From positions 4,278,001-4,342,000 of the forward strand of contig NZ_CP052860.1 of NCBI RefSeq assembly GCF_012935715.1: a stretch of DNA of 64,000 nucleotides, written 5' to 3'. The position numbers were made by a program, and so were the translations under genes. How positions within the stretch are numbered: position 1 is the first letter of the stretch; each line of letters starts with the position of its first letter. Shown in pieces: positions 26,103-36,491 of the stretch. Source of the stretch: Pseudomonas sp. ADAK13. Its GTDB lineage: Bacteria > Pseudomonadota > Gammaproteobacteria > Pseudomonadales > Pseudomonadaceae. The notes under the pieces are model-generated. The model saw only the letters and a program-made list of their open reading frames with translations, was not told where the DNA came from and did no database searches.

Positions 26103-28078
26103 GCCTTGCCGCGAATCAAGGCGCGTACGGCAAACCGGTTTGGATGGCAGTCCTGGGCCACGCTCCTGGGCAGCGGCAGCGGTTCATTGTCGAGCCACGC
26201 CGCCAGCAATTCCCCGGACAACGGCGCGGTAATCAGCCCGCGCGAGCCGTGGCCGCTGTTGACATACAAGCCATCCAGCCACGGGCAGGGCGTGTCGGGT
26301 ACCTGGCGTGCATCCTTGCTCAATACCCCATAGGCCTCGTTGAACAGCGCCGGGTCTGCCAGCGGGCCGACGATGGGCAGGTAGTCCGGGCTGGTGCAGC
26401 GGAAAGCGGCGCGGCCCTGGAGGGTTTCAAGGTCGAGTGAGTCGGCGTGCAGGCGCCGGCGCAGGTCCGGGGAAATCTCCTCCAGCAGTGCGAGATTGCC
26501 CGCGTGGTCGGCAGTACTGGGGGTCAGGTCGAGGCTTTTGAAATCGAAACTGGCACCCAGGGTGTGTTCGCCCAAACGGGCCGGGGCAACGTAACCCTCG
26601 GCGCACACCACCGTGTTCAGTGCCTGGCTCTGCGGGGTGTGTGGCAGCCGGGTGATCTGCCCGCGAATACGCTTGAGGGGCAGGTCGGCGCTCGGTGCAA
26701 AGTGTTTAACCTCGGCGGCCCCGGCCAGCACCACCACCGGTGCACTGGCCAGCAAGCGCTCGCCGTCCCACGCTTGCCATTGGCCGTCGGCCTTGCGCAG
26801 TTCAAGCACGTCGTGATGGGGCAGTACCTCGATCCCCGGTTGTTTGGCCTGCCACTGGCACAGCGCGGGTGGATGCACCCAGCCGCCTTCGGGGAAATAA
26901 AGCCCGCCATGCTCCAGCGCAACCCCCGCGCGCGCCTGCGCCTGGGGTTGATCCAGCAGGTGCAAGAGCTGCGGGTCAAAGGCTTCGGCCAGCTGTGCCT
27001 GGCGTTCGGCTTCCTTGGCATTGAAGGCCAATTGCAGGACGCCGCAGCCGTCCCAGTCCGTCCCGCGCTGCAAGTGTTCCAGCAGGCGCCGGGTGTGGCC
27101 AAAACCGCTGACAATCAGTTGCGACAACGCGGTGCCGTGGGCCGACAACTTGAGGTACAGCACGCCTTGTGGATTGCCCGAGGCTTCGCGGGCGAGGCCG
27201 GCGTGCCGCTCCAGCAGGCTGACCTGCCAACCCCGGGCGGCCAGGCTGGCGGCACTGGCGCAGCCGGCCAGGCCGCCGCCGATCACCAGCGCCCGGCGTT
27301 CGCCAATGACCGCCGGCGGGCGAGCGAACCACGGTTTGGCCAGCGCCGGTGGCGGCGTCTCGGCCGGCCAGCCAAGAAACTCACCCCGCAGGATCTCCCA
27401 CTTGTGGCCAATGCCCGGTGTGCGCTTCATCTTGAACCCGGCGGCGTTGATCAACCGCCGCACCCAGCCGGTGCTGGTAAAGGTGCTGATGGTCGAGCCC
27501 GGCGCTGCCAGCCTCGCCAGCTCGGCAAACAGCTCGGCAGTCCACATGTCCGGGTTTTTCGCCGGGGCAAAACCGTCGAGAAACCAGGCATCGATCTGTG
27601 CATCCAGTTGCGGCAGTTGCTCCAGGGCGTCGCCGATCAGCAGCGTGAGGGTGACGCGGCCGTTATCCAGCACCAGGCGCTGGAAGCCTTGATGAATCGC
27701 GATGTACTGCGCCAGCAACTGATCGGAGAACGCTTTGAGTTCGGGCCAGAGGGCGAGGGCGCGTTGCAGGTCGGCGCGGCTCAGCGGGTATTTTTCCACA
27801 CTCACAAAATGCAGGCGCGCGCCCGGCACCGCATGTTGCTCGAACAACTGCCAGGCGCAGAGAAAGTTCAGGCCGGTGCCGAAGCCGGTCTCACCGATCA
27901 CCAGCCGCCCGCCCGCCGGCAACGCAGCAAAGCGCTCCTGCAAACGGTTCTGCTGGAGGAACACGTAGCGGGTTTCTTCAAGGCCCGACTGGTCGGAGAA
28001 GTACACGTCGTCGAACACCCGCGAGTGCGGGCGGCCTTGTTCATCCCAGTCGAGCTGGGCGTGGGATACGGGGTTCAT
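26099..28078 (-). CDS. mnmC: Bifunctional tRNA mnm5s2U34 biosynthesis protein MnmC
   Basis: Completes the wobble-uridine modification mnm5s2U in tRNAs for Lys, Glu and Gln. The N-terminal methyltransferase (about residues 1-240) has the SAM loop GETGFGTGLNFLCAW and the DAWFLDGFAPAKNP motif; the C-terminal FAD oxidoreductase (about 260-659) has the dinucleotide fold VIGGGLAGCASAASLAARG and the closing SGHGSRGLITAPL. At 659 aa it is the full fused form. It is convergent with the LRR gene. Confidence 0.96.
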   Translation of the reverse strand: MNPVSHAQLDWDEQGRPHSRVFDDVYFSDQSGLEETRYVFLQQNRLQERFAALPAGGRLVIGETGFGTGLNFLCAWQLFEQHAVPGARLHFVSVEKYPLSRADLQRALALWPELKAFSDQLLAQYIAIHQGFQRLVLDNGRVTLTLLIGDALEQLPQLDAQIDAWFLDGFAPAKNPDMWTAELFAELARLAAPGSTISTFTSTGWVRRLINAAGFKMKRTPGIGHKWEILRGEFLGWPAETPPPALAKPWFARPPAVIGERRALVIGGGLAGCASAASLAARGWQVSLLERHAGLAREASGNPQGVLYLKLSAHGTALSQLIVSGFGHTRRLLEHLQRGTDWDGCGVLQLAFNAKEAERQAQLAEAFDPQLLHLLDQPQAQARAGVALEHGGLYFPEGGWVHPPALCQWQAKQPGIEVLPHHDVLELRKADGQWQAWDGERLLASAPVVVLAGAAEVKHFAPSADLPLKRIRGQITRLPHTPQSQALNTVVCAEGYVAPARLGEHTLGASFDFKSLDLTPSTADHAGNLALLEEISPDLRRRLHADSLDLETLQGRAAFRCTSPDYLPIVGPLADPALFNEAYGVLSKDARQVPDTPCPWLDGLYVNSGHGSRGLITAPLSGELLAAWLDNEPLPLPRSVAQDCHPNRFAVRALIRGKA

Positions 28079-28219
28079 GGGCGGCTCGGTAAAGACAAGG
28101 CGGCCATTCTAGCCGATCAACCGGGGTGTCATTGATCCATGACAACCGCGTGTGGAATTTCCTCCGGCGCAGCGCCGTCCAATCCGCTAGTCTTGCCTCA
28201 TTCTGGAACGGAGCCGCCC

Positions 28220-29737
28220 ATGTTCGAATCTGCCGAAATCGGTCACGCCATCGACAAAGAAACCTACGACGCCGAAGTGCCGGCCCTGCGTGAAGCCTTG
28301 CTGGAAGTGCAGTACGAGCTTCAGCAGCAAAAGCGCTTCCCGGTGATCATTCTGATCAATGGCATCGAAGGCGCCGGCAAGGGCGAAACCGTCAAACTGT
28401 TGAATGAATGGATGGACCCGCGCCTGATCGAGGTGCGCACCTTCGACCAGCAGACCGACGAAGAACTGGCCCGCCCGCCGGCCTGGCGTTACTGGCGCCA
28501 GCTGCCGGCAAAAGGCCGTATGGGCATCTTTTTTGGAAACTGGTACAGCCAGATGCTGCAGGGGCGTGTGCATGGCGAGATCAAGGATGCGCGGCTGGAC
28601 CAGGCCATCGCCGGGGCTGAGCGTCTGGAGAAGATGCTCTGCGACGAAGGCGCGCTGATCTTCAAGTTCTGGTTCCACCTCTCGAAAAAGCAAATGAAAT
28701 CCCGGCTCAAGGCCTTGCAGGACGACCCGCTGCACAGCTGGCGCATCAGCCCGCTGGATTGGCAGCAATCGAAGACCTACGACAAGTTTGTGCATTTTGG
28801 TGAGCGCATCCTGCGCCGCACCAGCCGTGACTATGCGCCGTGGTTTGTGATCGAGGGTGTGGATGCGCATTACCGTGGGCTGACAGTGGGCAAGATCCTG
28901 CTCGAAGGCCTGCAAAACGCCTTGAAACTGTCCAAGGGTAAAACCAGCGGCATGAACCCCGCACCGCTGCCGTCGGCGGTTGACCAGATGAGCCTGCTCA
29001 ACAGCCTGGACATGAGCCTGAGCCTTGAAAAGGCCGATTACGAAGAGCAACTGATCACCGAGCAGGCGCGGTTTTCCGGGCTGATGCGCGACAAGCGCAT
29101 GCGCAAGCACGCCCTGGTGACGGTATTTGAAGGCAACGACGCCGCTGGCAAGGGCGGGGCGATCCGCCGGGTGGCGGCGGCCCTGGACCCCCGGCAGTAC
29201 CACATCGTACCGATTGCCGCGCCCAGCGAAGACGAGCGCGCCCAGCCTTACCTGTGGCGTTTCTGGCAGAAAATCCCGTCGCGCGGCATGTTCACCGTGT
29301 TCGACCGCTCGTGGTACGGCCGGGTGCTGGTGGAGCGTATCGAAGGCTTCTGCACGCCCACGGACTGGATGCGCGCCTACGGCGAGATCAACGACTTTGA
29401 AGAGCAACTGCGCGACGCCGGGGTGATCGTGGTCAAGTTCTGGCTGGCGATCGACAAGCAGACGCAGTTGGAGCGGTTCCAGGCGCGGGAGGAAATTCCG
29501 TTCAAGCGCTTCAAGATCACCGAGGACGACTGGCGCAACCGCGACAAGTGGGACGACTACCGGGCGGCGGTGGGTGACATGGTGGACCGCACCAGCACCG
29601 AGATTGCACCGTGGACGTTGGTCGAGGCCAATGACAAGCGCTGGGCGCGGGTGAAGGTGTTGCGCACCATCAACCGGGCGCTGGAAGAAGCGTTCGACAA
29701 GACCGACAAGCATGACAAGAAGGACAAGAAGAAGTAG
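28220..29737 (+). CDS. pap: Polyphosphate:AMP phosphotransferase (two-domain PPK2 class II)
   Basis: Makes ADP from AMP using polyphosphate. It consists of two tandem PPK2 domains in 505 aa. The C-terminal copy has the full catalytic set: Walker A GNDAAGKGGAIRR and the FDRSWYGRVLVER lid. In the N-terminal copy the P-loop is kept (GIEGAGKGE), but the corresponding lid reads FGNWYSQML, losing the Asp and Arg. This agrees with what is known for fused PPK2 enzymes, where only the second domain is catalytic. The C-terminus is a Lys/Asp-rich tail. It stands alone; a start at 28220 leaves 141 bp to mnmC. Confidence 0.93.
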   Translation: MFESAEIGHAIDKETYDAEVPALREALLEVQYELQQQKRFPVIILINGIEGAGKGETVKLLNEWMDPRLIEVRTFDQQTDEELARPPAWRYWRQLPAKGRMGIFFGNWYSQMLQGRVHGEIKDARLDQAIAGAERLEKMLCDEGALIFKFWFHLSKKQMKSRLKALQDDPLHSWRISPLDWQQSKTYDKFVHFGERILRRTSRDYAPWFVIEGVDAHYRGLTVGKILLEGLQNALKLSKGKTSGMNPAPLPSAVDQMSLLNSLDMSLSLEKADYEEQLITEQARFSGLMRDKRMRKHALVTVFEGNDAAGKGGAIRRVAAALDPRQYHIVPIAAPSEDERAQPYLWRFWQKIPSRGMFTVFDRSWYGRVLVERIEGFCTPTDWMRAYGEINDFEEQLRDAGVIVVKFWLAIDKQTQLERFQAREEIPFKRFKITEDDWRNRDKWDDYRAAVGDMVDRTSTEIAPWTLVEANDKRWARVKVLRTINRALEEAFDKTDKHDKKDKKK

Positions 29738-29839
29738 CGCCATGCTTTTGCATACGCGGGATGAATGATTGTCGCGGTTGACGAGGGCTGGATCTATGCT
29801 CGATCCATCTCTCAACAACCACAACAATCGAGGTGGCCC

Positions 29840-31024
29840 ATGCGTGAAGTAGTGATCGTCGACAGCGTGCGAACCGGCCTGGCCAAGTCCTTTCGCGGCA
29901 AATTCAACCAGACCCGCCCCGATGACATGGCGGCCCATTGCGTCAATGCGCTGCTGACCCGCAACGGCATCGACCCGGCGACTGTCGAGGACTGCATCGT
30001 CGGCGCCGGTTCCAACGAAGGCGCGCAGGGCTACAACATCGGGCGCAACGTGGCGGTGCTGTCCCAACTGGGCACCGGCACGGCGGGCATGACCCTCAAC
30101 CGCTTCTGTTCCTCGGGCTTGCAGGCGATCGCCATTGCGGCCAACCAGATTGCGTCCGGTTGCAGCGACATCATCGTCGCCGGCGGGGTTGAGTCGATCA
30201 GCCTGACCATGAAGAGTGTGAACACCGACAACCTGATCAACCCGTTGCTCAAGGAGCAGGTGCCGGGCATCTACTTCCCCATGGGGCAGACGGCGGAAAT
30301 CGTTGCGCGGCGCTATCACGTCAGTCGTGAGGAGCAGGATCTGTATGCGCTGCAAAGCCAGCAGCGTACGGCCCAGGCCCAGGCTGACGGGTTGTTTGAT
30401 GATGAAATCGTGCCGATGGCGGTGAAGTACAAGGTTGAGGACAAGAACACCGGGGCGGTGCAGGTGCTGGACGGGGTAGTGGATCGGGATGACTGCAATC
30501 GTCCGGATACGACCTTGGCCAGTCTTGCGGGGTTGAAGCCGGTGTTTGCCGAGGATGGGTCGGTGACGGCGGGGAATTCGTCGCAGTTGTCTGACGGGGC
30601 GTCGATGACGCTGGTGATGAGTTTGGAAAAGGCGCTGGAATTGGGGTTGAAGCCGAAGGCGTTTTTCCGCGGGTTTACGGTGGCCGGGTGTGAGCCGGAT
30701 GAGATGGGTATCGGGCCGGTGTTTTCGGTGCCCAAGTTGCTCAAGGCCCGGGGGCTGGCGGTGGCGGATATTGATTTGTGGGAATTGAATGAGGCGTTTG
30801 CTTCGCAGTGCCTGTATGCGCGTAATCGGCTGGAAATTGATAATGCCAAGTACAACGTTAATGGCGGGTCGATTTCCATCGGGCACCCGTTTGGGATGAC
30901 GGGCTCGCGGCAGGTGGGGCATTTGGTGCGTGAGTTGCAGCGGCGGAATTTGCGTTACGGGATTGTCACGATGTGCGTTGGGGGGGGGATGGGGGCTACT
31001 GGGTTGTTTGAAGCGGTGCGGTAG
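29840..31024 (+). CDS. Thiolase (acetyl-CoA C-acyltransferase)
   Basis: A 394-residue thiolase that cleaves 3-ketoacyl-CoA or condenses acyl-CoAs. The three catalytic parts are visible: Cys in LNRFCSSGLQAIA near residue 91, His in SIGHPFGMTGSR, and Cys in VTMCVGGGMGATG near the end. AGGTGG precedes the ATG. The family member is FadA-like; the chain-length preference cannot be read from sequence. The second half has markedly more TTG, GGG and GCG codons than the first half, including a run of nine or more G at the second Cys motif. Downstream lies only the large repeat. Confidence 0.93.
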   Translation: MREVVIVDSVRTGLAKSFRGKFNQTRPDDMAAHCVNALLTRNGIDPATVEDCIVGAGSNEGAQGYNIGRNVAVLSQLGTGTAGMTLNRFCSSGLQAIAIAANQIASGCSDIIVAGGVESISLTMKSVNTDNLINPLLKEQVPGIYFPMGQTAEIVARRYHVSREEQDLYALQSQQRTAQAQADGLFDDEIVPMAVKYKVEDKNTGAVQVLDGVVDRDDCNRPDTTLASLAGLKPVFAEDGSVTAGNSSQLSDGASMTLVMSLEKALELGLKPKAFFRGFTVAGCEPDEMGIGPVFSVPKLLKARGLAVADIDLWELNEAFASQCLYARNRLEIDNAKYNVNGGSISIGHPFGMTGSRQVGHLVRELQRRNLRYGIVTMCVGGGMGATGLFEAVR

Positions 31025-31031
31025 TTTTTGG

Positions 31032-31858
31032 GGGTATATCCGTTATTTAGGTAACGGCGGCTTATGGTTCCGCTCTTACAGCGGGTCACTTTGGAAAAGC
31101 CCCAAAGTAACCAAAGGGCTCTGCCCCGCCTGTCGGCACCTCGCCTAGGCTCGGTGTTCCCTCACTCCGGCATTGCTCCGCGGGCCGCCGCGACGGGGCG
31201 TCCCTGCCCCGTCGCGGCTAAACCGGCGTCCTGCCGGTTTACCCGCTCCTCAATCCCTACGTTCGGCCTCGGGCTTATTGGGGCAGTCAGATCAAGATCA
31301 AAAGCAAGAGCACAGCGGCCTACAGGCCGGCTTGAGTGGTAGAAGCCAGATCAAAAGCCAAAGCCAAAGCCAAATCTGAAACTGATGCAGCTCTGCTTTT
31401 CTGTGGGAGCTGGCTTGCCTGCGATGCAGACACCTCGGTTTTTCAGGTACACCGAGGCGATGCCATCGCAGGCAAGCCAGCTCCTACAGTTGGACCGTGC
31501 CCGCTTTAGATTTTGATTTTGCTTTTGCCTTTGCTTCACACCACTCAAGCCGGCCTGTAGGCCGCTGTGCTGTTGATCTGCTTTTGATCTTGATCTTAGG
31601 CGCCCCGTTAAACCACGCTGGCCGAACGCAGGTAGTACGGAGCGGGTAAACCGGCAGGACGCCGGTTTAGCCGCGACGGGGCAGGGACGCCCCGTCGCGG
31701 CGGCCCGCTTCGTGCTGCCGGAGAGAGGGCACACCGAGCCTGAGCGAGGTGCCGAGTGGTGGGGCAAGAGCGTTTTGCTTACTTTTGCGCTTTTCAAAAG
31801 TGAGCCGCCGTAAGGGCGGAACCCATTTCAGCAACACCCGAAAAAACGGATATACACC
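31032..31858. repeat. 827-bp nested inverted repeat (two facing copies of a Pseudomonas intergenic repeat)
   Basis: The left arm (about 31032-31345) and the right arm (about 31545-31858) are long, imperfect inverse copies. They share the outer end GGTATATCCGTT, the block beginning GGCCGCCGCGACGGGGCGTC, the block CTAAACCGGCGTCCTGCCGG, and GGCCTACAGGCCGGCTTGAG near the axis. The centre of the structure and the centre of the embedded REPIN both fall at 31445. The arms contain open frames in several registers, which I regard as spurious. The sequence type is a common intergenic repeat in pseudomonads, as I recall; here two copies face each other and fill the whole gap. Confidence 0.88.
31402..31488. 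repeat. REPIN (family A) at the axis of the large inverted repeat
   Basis: TGTGGGAGCTGGCTTGCCTG and its inverse (one mismatch in the last bases) flank an inner hairpin with ACCTCGG/CCGAGG arms. The outer unit is the same as at 1588-1676. It lies exactly at the symmetry point of the 827-bp repeat. Confidence 0.88.
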
Positions 31859-31914
31859 CACCCCCGGCATCCCCCTAGAATGCAGCTCCTCCACCTCTGG
31901 CATTCGGGGCACTC

Positions 31915-32867
31915 ATGCACATCTCATCGGGCCGCTGGGTCTACGGTTTATCCCTGGCCCTGCTGACCGCGCTGCTCTGGGGCATTCTGCCGATCAAACT
32001 CAAACAGGTATTGCAGGTGATGGACCCGGTCACCGTCACCTGGTTTCGCCTGGTGGTCTCCGGCAGTTGCCTGTTCGTCTACCTCACCGCCGTCCGGCGT
32101 TTGCCCGATTGGCGCGCCCTCGGGACCAAAGGCGGCTGGCTGGTGGCAATCGCCGTGTGCGGCCTGATGGGCAACTATGTGCTCTACCTGGTCGGCCTGA
32201 AGCTGCTGAGCCCCGGCACCGCGCAACTGGTGGTGCAGGTGGGCCCGATCTTCCTGATGATCGCCAGCGTCTTCGTGTTCAAGGAACGCTTCAGCCTGGG
32301 CCAGGGCGTGGGCCTGCTCATATTGATCACCGGCTTCGGCCTGTTCTTCAACCAGCGCCTGACCGAACTGCTGACCTCCCTGGGCGCCTACACCGCCGGG
32401 GTGCTCACCATCCTGCTGGCCACCACTGTCTGGACCTTCTACGCCCTGGGGCAGAAGCAGTTGCTGACCGTGTGGAATTCGGTGCAGGTGATGATGGTGA
32501 TCTACCTGTCCTGCGCCCTGTTGCTGACACCCTGGGCGCACCCGATGGAAGCGCTGCAACTGAGCCCGGTACAAGGCTGGCTGTTGGTCGCCTGCTGCTT
32601 CAATACCCTGGTTGCCTACGGCGCATTCGCTGAAGCCCTGGCCCACTGGGAAGCCTCGCGGGTCAGCGCCACCCTGGCGATGACGCCGTTGGTGACCTTC
32701 GTCGCGGTCGCCGTGGCTGCGTGGATGTGGCCCGACTACGTGCACGCCGAAGACATCAATGCCCTCGGCTACGGCGGGGCCGTGTTGGTGGTACTGGGTT
32801 CTGCAACGGTGGCGCTGGCGCCTTCGTTGTTCGCCGGGCTCAGGGCCCGGCGTGCACGGTTAGCGTC

Positions 32868-32874
<7 letters not shown>
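31915..32874 (+). CDS. EamA-family (DMT) transporter
   Basis: A 319-residue inner-membrane carrier with ten predicted helices in two EamA halves (about residues 10-145 and 155-300). The typical text is [17 protein letters not shown] in helix 1 and [22 protein letters not shown] in the second half. EamA proteins usually export amino acids or other metabolites; the substrate is unknown. It follows the large repeat and converges with fumC, overlapping its stop by 7 bp. Confidence 0.9.
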
Positions 32875-34256
<1,382 letters not shown>

Positions 34257-34449
34257 CGGGCACACTCCTTCAGGTTCGTTTGCGCAGTTTAGGCCTTGAT
34301 CGTCCCTGGGGGTTCCCTTAAAAGACTTTTCATCGGATTAAGCCCCGCAAAACCAGGCCCCATAAGGCGTGGGGTTGAGCCGCGGCGTTTTTTAGGCGCA
34401 GAATGGGCGCCCTTGGGGTCTTACCTCGCCTGCTAGAAAAGGAAACTCG

Positions 34450-34968
34450 ATGACTCGTCTTCGTGCCATCTGTACCGCGGTTGCTCTGGTATGTGCCAGC
34501 GGCCAGGTTTTTGCCGATACCGCCAGCCACAACGCCAGTGCCGAAGCCTTCCTTACCCTGGCCCATGCCGACAAGCTGGGTACCCCGGTGTACATGCAAG
34601 TGCAGCAAATGTTCGCCCAGCGTTTCGAGCAGACCAAGGCACCGGCTTCCAAGCAAACCGTCCTGGACACCTACCAGGCCAAGGCCAACACCGCCCTGGA
34701 CCAGGCCATCGGCTGGAACAAGCTCAAGCCGGACATGATCAAGCTCTACACCGACAACTTCAGCGAATCCGAGCTCAAGGACCTGGTTGCGTTCTACCAG
34801 TCGCCACTGGGCAAGAAAGTCCTGGAGAAAATGCCTCAGCTGACCCAGCAATCGGCCCAGATGACCCAGGCCAAGCTGGAAAGCGCGGTACCGGTGGTGA
34901 ACAAGCTGCTGGAAGACATGACTAACGAGCTGACGCCAAAAGCCCCGGCCCCGGCCAAGAAGAAGTAA
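34450..34968 (+). CDS. DUF2059 domain exported protein
   Basis: A 172-residue protein with a Sec signal peptide (hydrophobic AICTAVALVCASGQVFA, cleavage probably near residue 23) and a helical DUF2059 domain marked by FSESELKDLVAFYQSPLGKKVLEKMP. It should be periplasmic; the family function is unknown. The tail is Pro/Ala/Lys-rich. It begins the plus-strand group leading to rbdA, and bolA follows within 12 nt. Confidence 0.9.
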   Translation: MTRLRAICTAVALVCASGQVFADTASHNASAEAFLTLAHADKLGTPVYMQVQQMFAQRFEQTKAPASKQTVLDTYQAKANTALDQAIGWNKLKPDMIKLYTDNFSESELKDLVAFYQSPLGKKVLEKMPQLTQQSAQMTQAKLESAVPVVNKLLEDMTNELTPKAPAPAKKK

Positions 34969-34980
34969 ACAGGAATGACC

Positions 34981-35268
34981 ATGCAACAGCGTATCGAATC
35001 GGCACTCGTCGCCCTGAGCCCGGAACACTTGAGCGTGCTGGATGAAAGCCATATGCACAGCCGTGGGTTGCAGACCCACTTCAAGGCGGTGCTGGTGAGC
35101 CAGCAGTTCGAGGGTCTCAATCGCGTCAAGCGCCACCAGAAGGTCTACGCCACCCTGGGTGACCTGATGAGCGAATTCCATGCGTTGGCGCTGCATACCT
35201 ACACGCCTGAAGAATGGGCAAAAATCGACGCAGCCCCGGCCTCGCCGACCTGCGCCGGCGGTCACTGA
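34981..35268 (+). CDS. bolA: BolA family protein
   Basis: A 95-residue BolA/IbaG-type protein; these bind monothiol glutaredoxins and [2Fe-2S] clusters and affect morphology and stress responses. LDESHMHSRG, HFKAVLVSQQFEG with RVKRHQKVYATLGDLM and the closing FHALALHTYTPEEW are family text, and the His after the second block is the usual cluster ligand. The ATG at 34981 is preferred over 34975: AGGA lies 8 nt before the former but only 2 nt before the latter. It probably shares a transcript with the DUF2059 gene. Confidence 0.93.
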   Translation: MQQRIESALVALSPEHLSVLDESHMHSRGLQTHFKAVLVSQQFEGLNRVKRHQKVYATLGDLMSEFHALALHTYTPEEWAKIDAAPASPTCAGGH

Positions 35269-35290
35269 CACTGTGGCACATTGGCTTGAT

Positions 35291-35420
35291 GTGGCGAGGG
35301 AGCTTGCTCCCGCTGGGCTGCGCAGCAGCCCTTCTGCCAATCACCGCGATCTTGCTGAAAGGTTGCACCTGCCTTGTTGGGGCCGCTTCGCAGCCCGGCG
35401 GGAGCAAGCGCCCTCGCCAC
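35291..35420. repeat. REPIN (family B)
   Basis: GTGGCGAGGGAGCTTGCTCC at the left end and its inverse ending CCCTCGCCAC at the right enclose a loop of about 40 nt between bolA and trhO. Same family as 4810-4939. Confidence 0.85.
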
Positions 35421-35467
35421 AGTAAAGAGGCGGTCCATAATCGTCGCCATTTTTGTTAGAATCCGCA

Positions 35468-35496
35468 ACGCGCCGCTCAGTCGGCGCGTTTTTTTT
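35468..35496 (+). terminator. Rho-independent terminator (or leader hairpin) upstream of trhO
   Basis: Perfect 8-bp stem ACGCGCCG/CGGCGCGT with a 6-nt loop, followed by eight T residues. It most simply ends the DUF2059-bolA transcript. A TAGAAT hexamer lies just before it (35457-35462), so if a promoter sits there the hairpin would be at the 5' end of the trhO mRNA instead. Confidence 0.8.
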
Positions 35497-35543
35497 GCAT
35501 CCGGTTCACCCTTTACGAGGGTAGCCACCTGGAGAGAACACCC

Positions 35544-36488
35544 ATGACTCAACCGATTGTCGTGGCGGCACTGTATAAGTTCGTCACCCTCGAAGATTAC
35601 GTCGCCCTGCGCGAGCCATTGCTGCAGGCGATGGTCGACAACGGCATCAAAGGCACCTTGCTGATCGCCGAAGAAGGCATCAACGGCACCGTATCCGGCA
35701 GCCGCGAAGGCATTGATGGCCTGATGGCCTGGCTCAAGAACGACCCGCGCATGGACGACATCGACCACAAAGAGTCGTACTGCGACGAGCAGCCGTTCTA
35801 CCGCACCAAGGTCAAGCTCAAGAAAGAGATCGTGACCTTGGGCGTTGAAGGCGTCGACCCCAACAAGAAAGTCGGCACCTACGTGAACCCGCAGGACTGG
35901 AATGCGCTGATCAGCGACCCTGAAGTGCTGCTGATCGATACCCGCAACGACTACGAAGTGTCCATCGGCACCTTTGAAGGTGCGATCGACCCTAAGACCA
36001 CCAGCTTCCGCGAATTTCCCGACTACATCAAAGCCAATTTCGACCCGGCCAAACACAAGAAAGTCGCCATGTTCTGCACCGGCGGCATTCGTTGCGAAAA
36101 AGCCTCGAGCTATATGCTCAGCGAGGGTTTCGACGAGGTGTATCACCTCAAGGGCGGCATCCTGAAGTACCTCGAAGAGGTGCCGCAGGAAGAAACCAAG
36201 TGGCAGGGCGACTGCTTTGTGTTCGACAATCGCGTGACCGTGCGCCACGACTTGAGCGAAGGCGACTACGATCAATGTCATGCCTGCCGCACACCGGTCA
36301 GCGTTGAAGACCGTGCATCCGAACACTACGTGGCTGGCATCAGTTGCCCGCATTGCTGGGATAAGCTTTCCGAGAAGACCCGTCGCAGTGCGATCGACCG
36401 GCAGAAGCAGATTGAACTGGCCAAGGCCCGCAATATGCCGCACCCGATTGGCTACAACTACAAGCAATCCCCATCTTCCGAGGCCTGA
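35544..36488 (+). CDS. trhO: tRNA uridine(34) hydroxylase TrhO (rhodanese-like YceA)
   Basis: Oxygen-dependent enzyme that hydroxylates U34 of tRNAs towards 5-methoxyuridine or cmo5U. The 314-residue protein has an N-terminal acylphosphatase-like domain (ending near residue 95), a rhodanese domain with the catalytic Cys in [17 protein letters not shown], and a C-terminal Cys-rich segment (CHACRTPVS and CPHCWDKL) that may bind metal. GGAGAG precedes the ATG. The DsbA-like gene starts 3 nt after its stop, so they are probably coupled. Confidence 0.93.
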   Translation: MTQPIVVAALYKFVTLEDYVALREPLLQAMVDNGIKGTLLIAEEGINGTVSGSREGIDGLMAWLKNDPRMDDIDHKESYCDEQPFYRTKVKLKKEIVTLGVEGVDPNKKVGTYVNPQDWNALISDPEVLLIDTRNDYEVSIGTFEGAIDPKTTSFREFPDYIKANFDPAKHKKVAMFCTGGIRCEKASSYMLSEGFDEVYHLKGGILKYLEEVPQEETKWQGDCFVFDNRVTVRHDLSEGDYDQCHACRTPVSVEDRASEHYVAGISCPHCWDKLSEKTRRSAIDRQKQIELAKARNMPHPIGYNYKQSPSSEA

Positions 36489-36491
36489 GCC

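Noticed and set aside
28187..30922. A 911-codon open frame on the minus strand opposite pap and the thiolase
   Set aside because: It is the antisense shadow of two well-recognised genes; its product is rich in His, Arg and Gln without family motifs, as expected from high-GC antisense frames.
31064..31797. Open frames of about 70-150 codons in both arms of the large inverted repeat
   Set aside because: The arms carry open frames in several registers, with products such as RAAATGRPCPVAAKPASCRF on both strands. This fits a repeated intergenic element rather than genes; no ribosome site or known domain.
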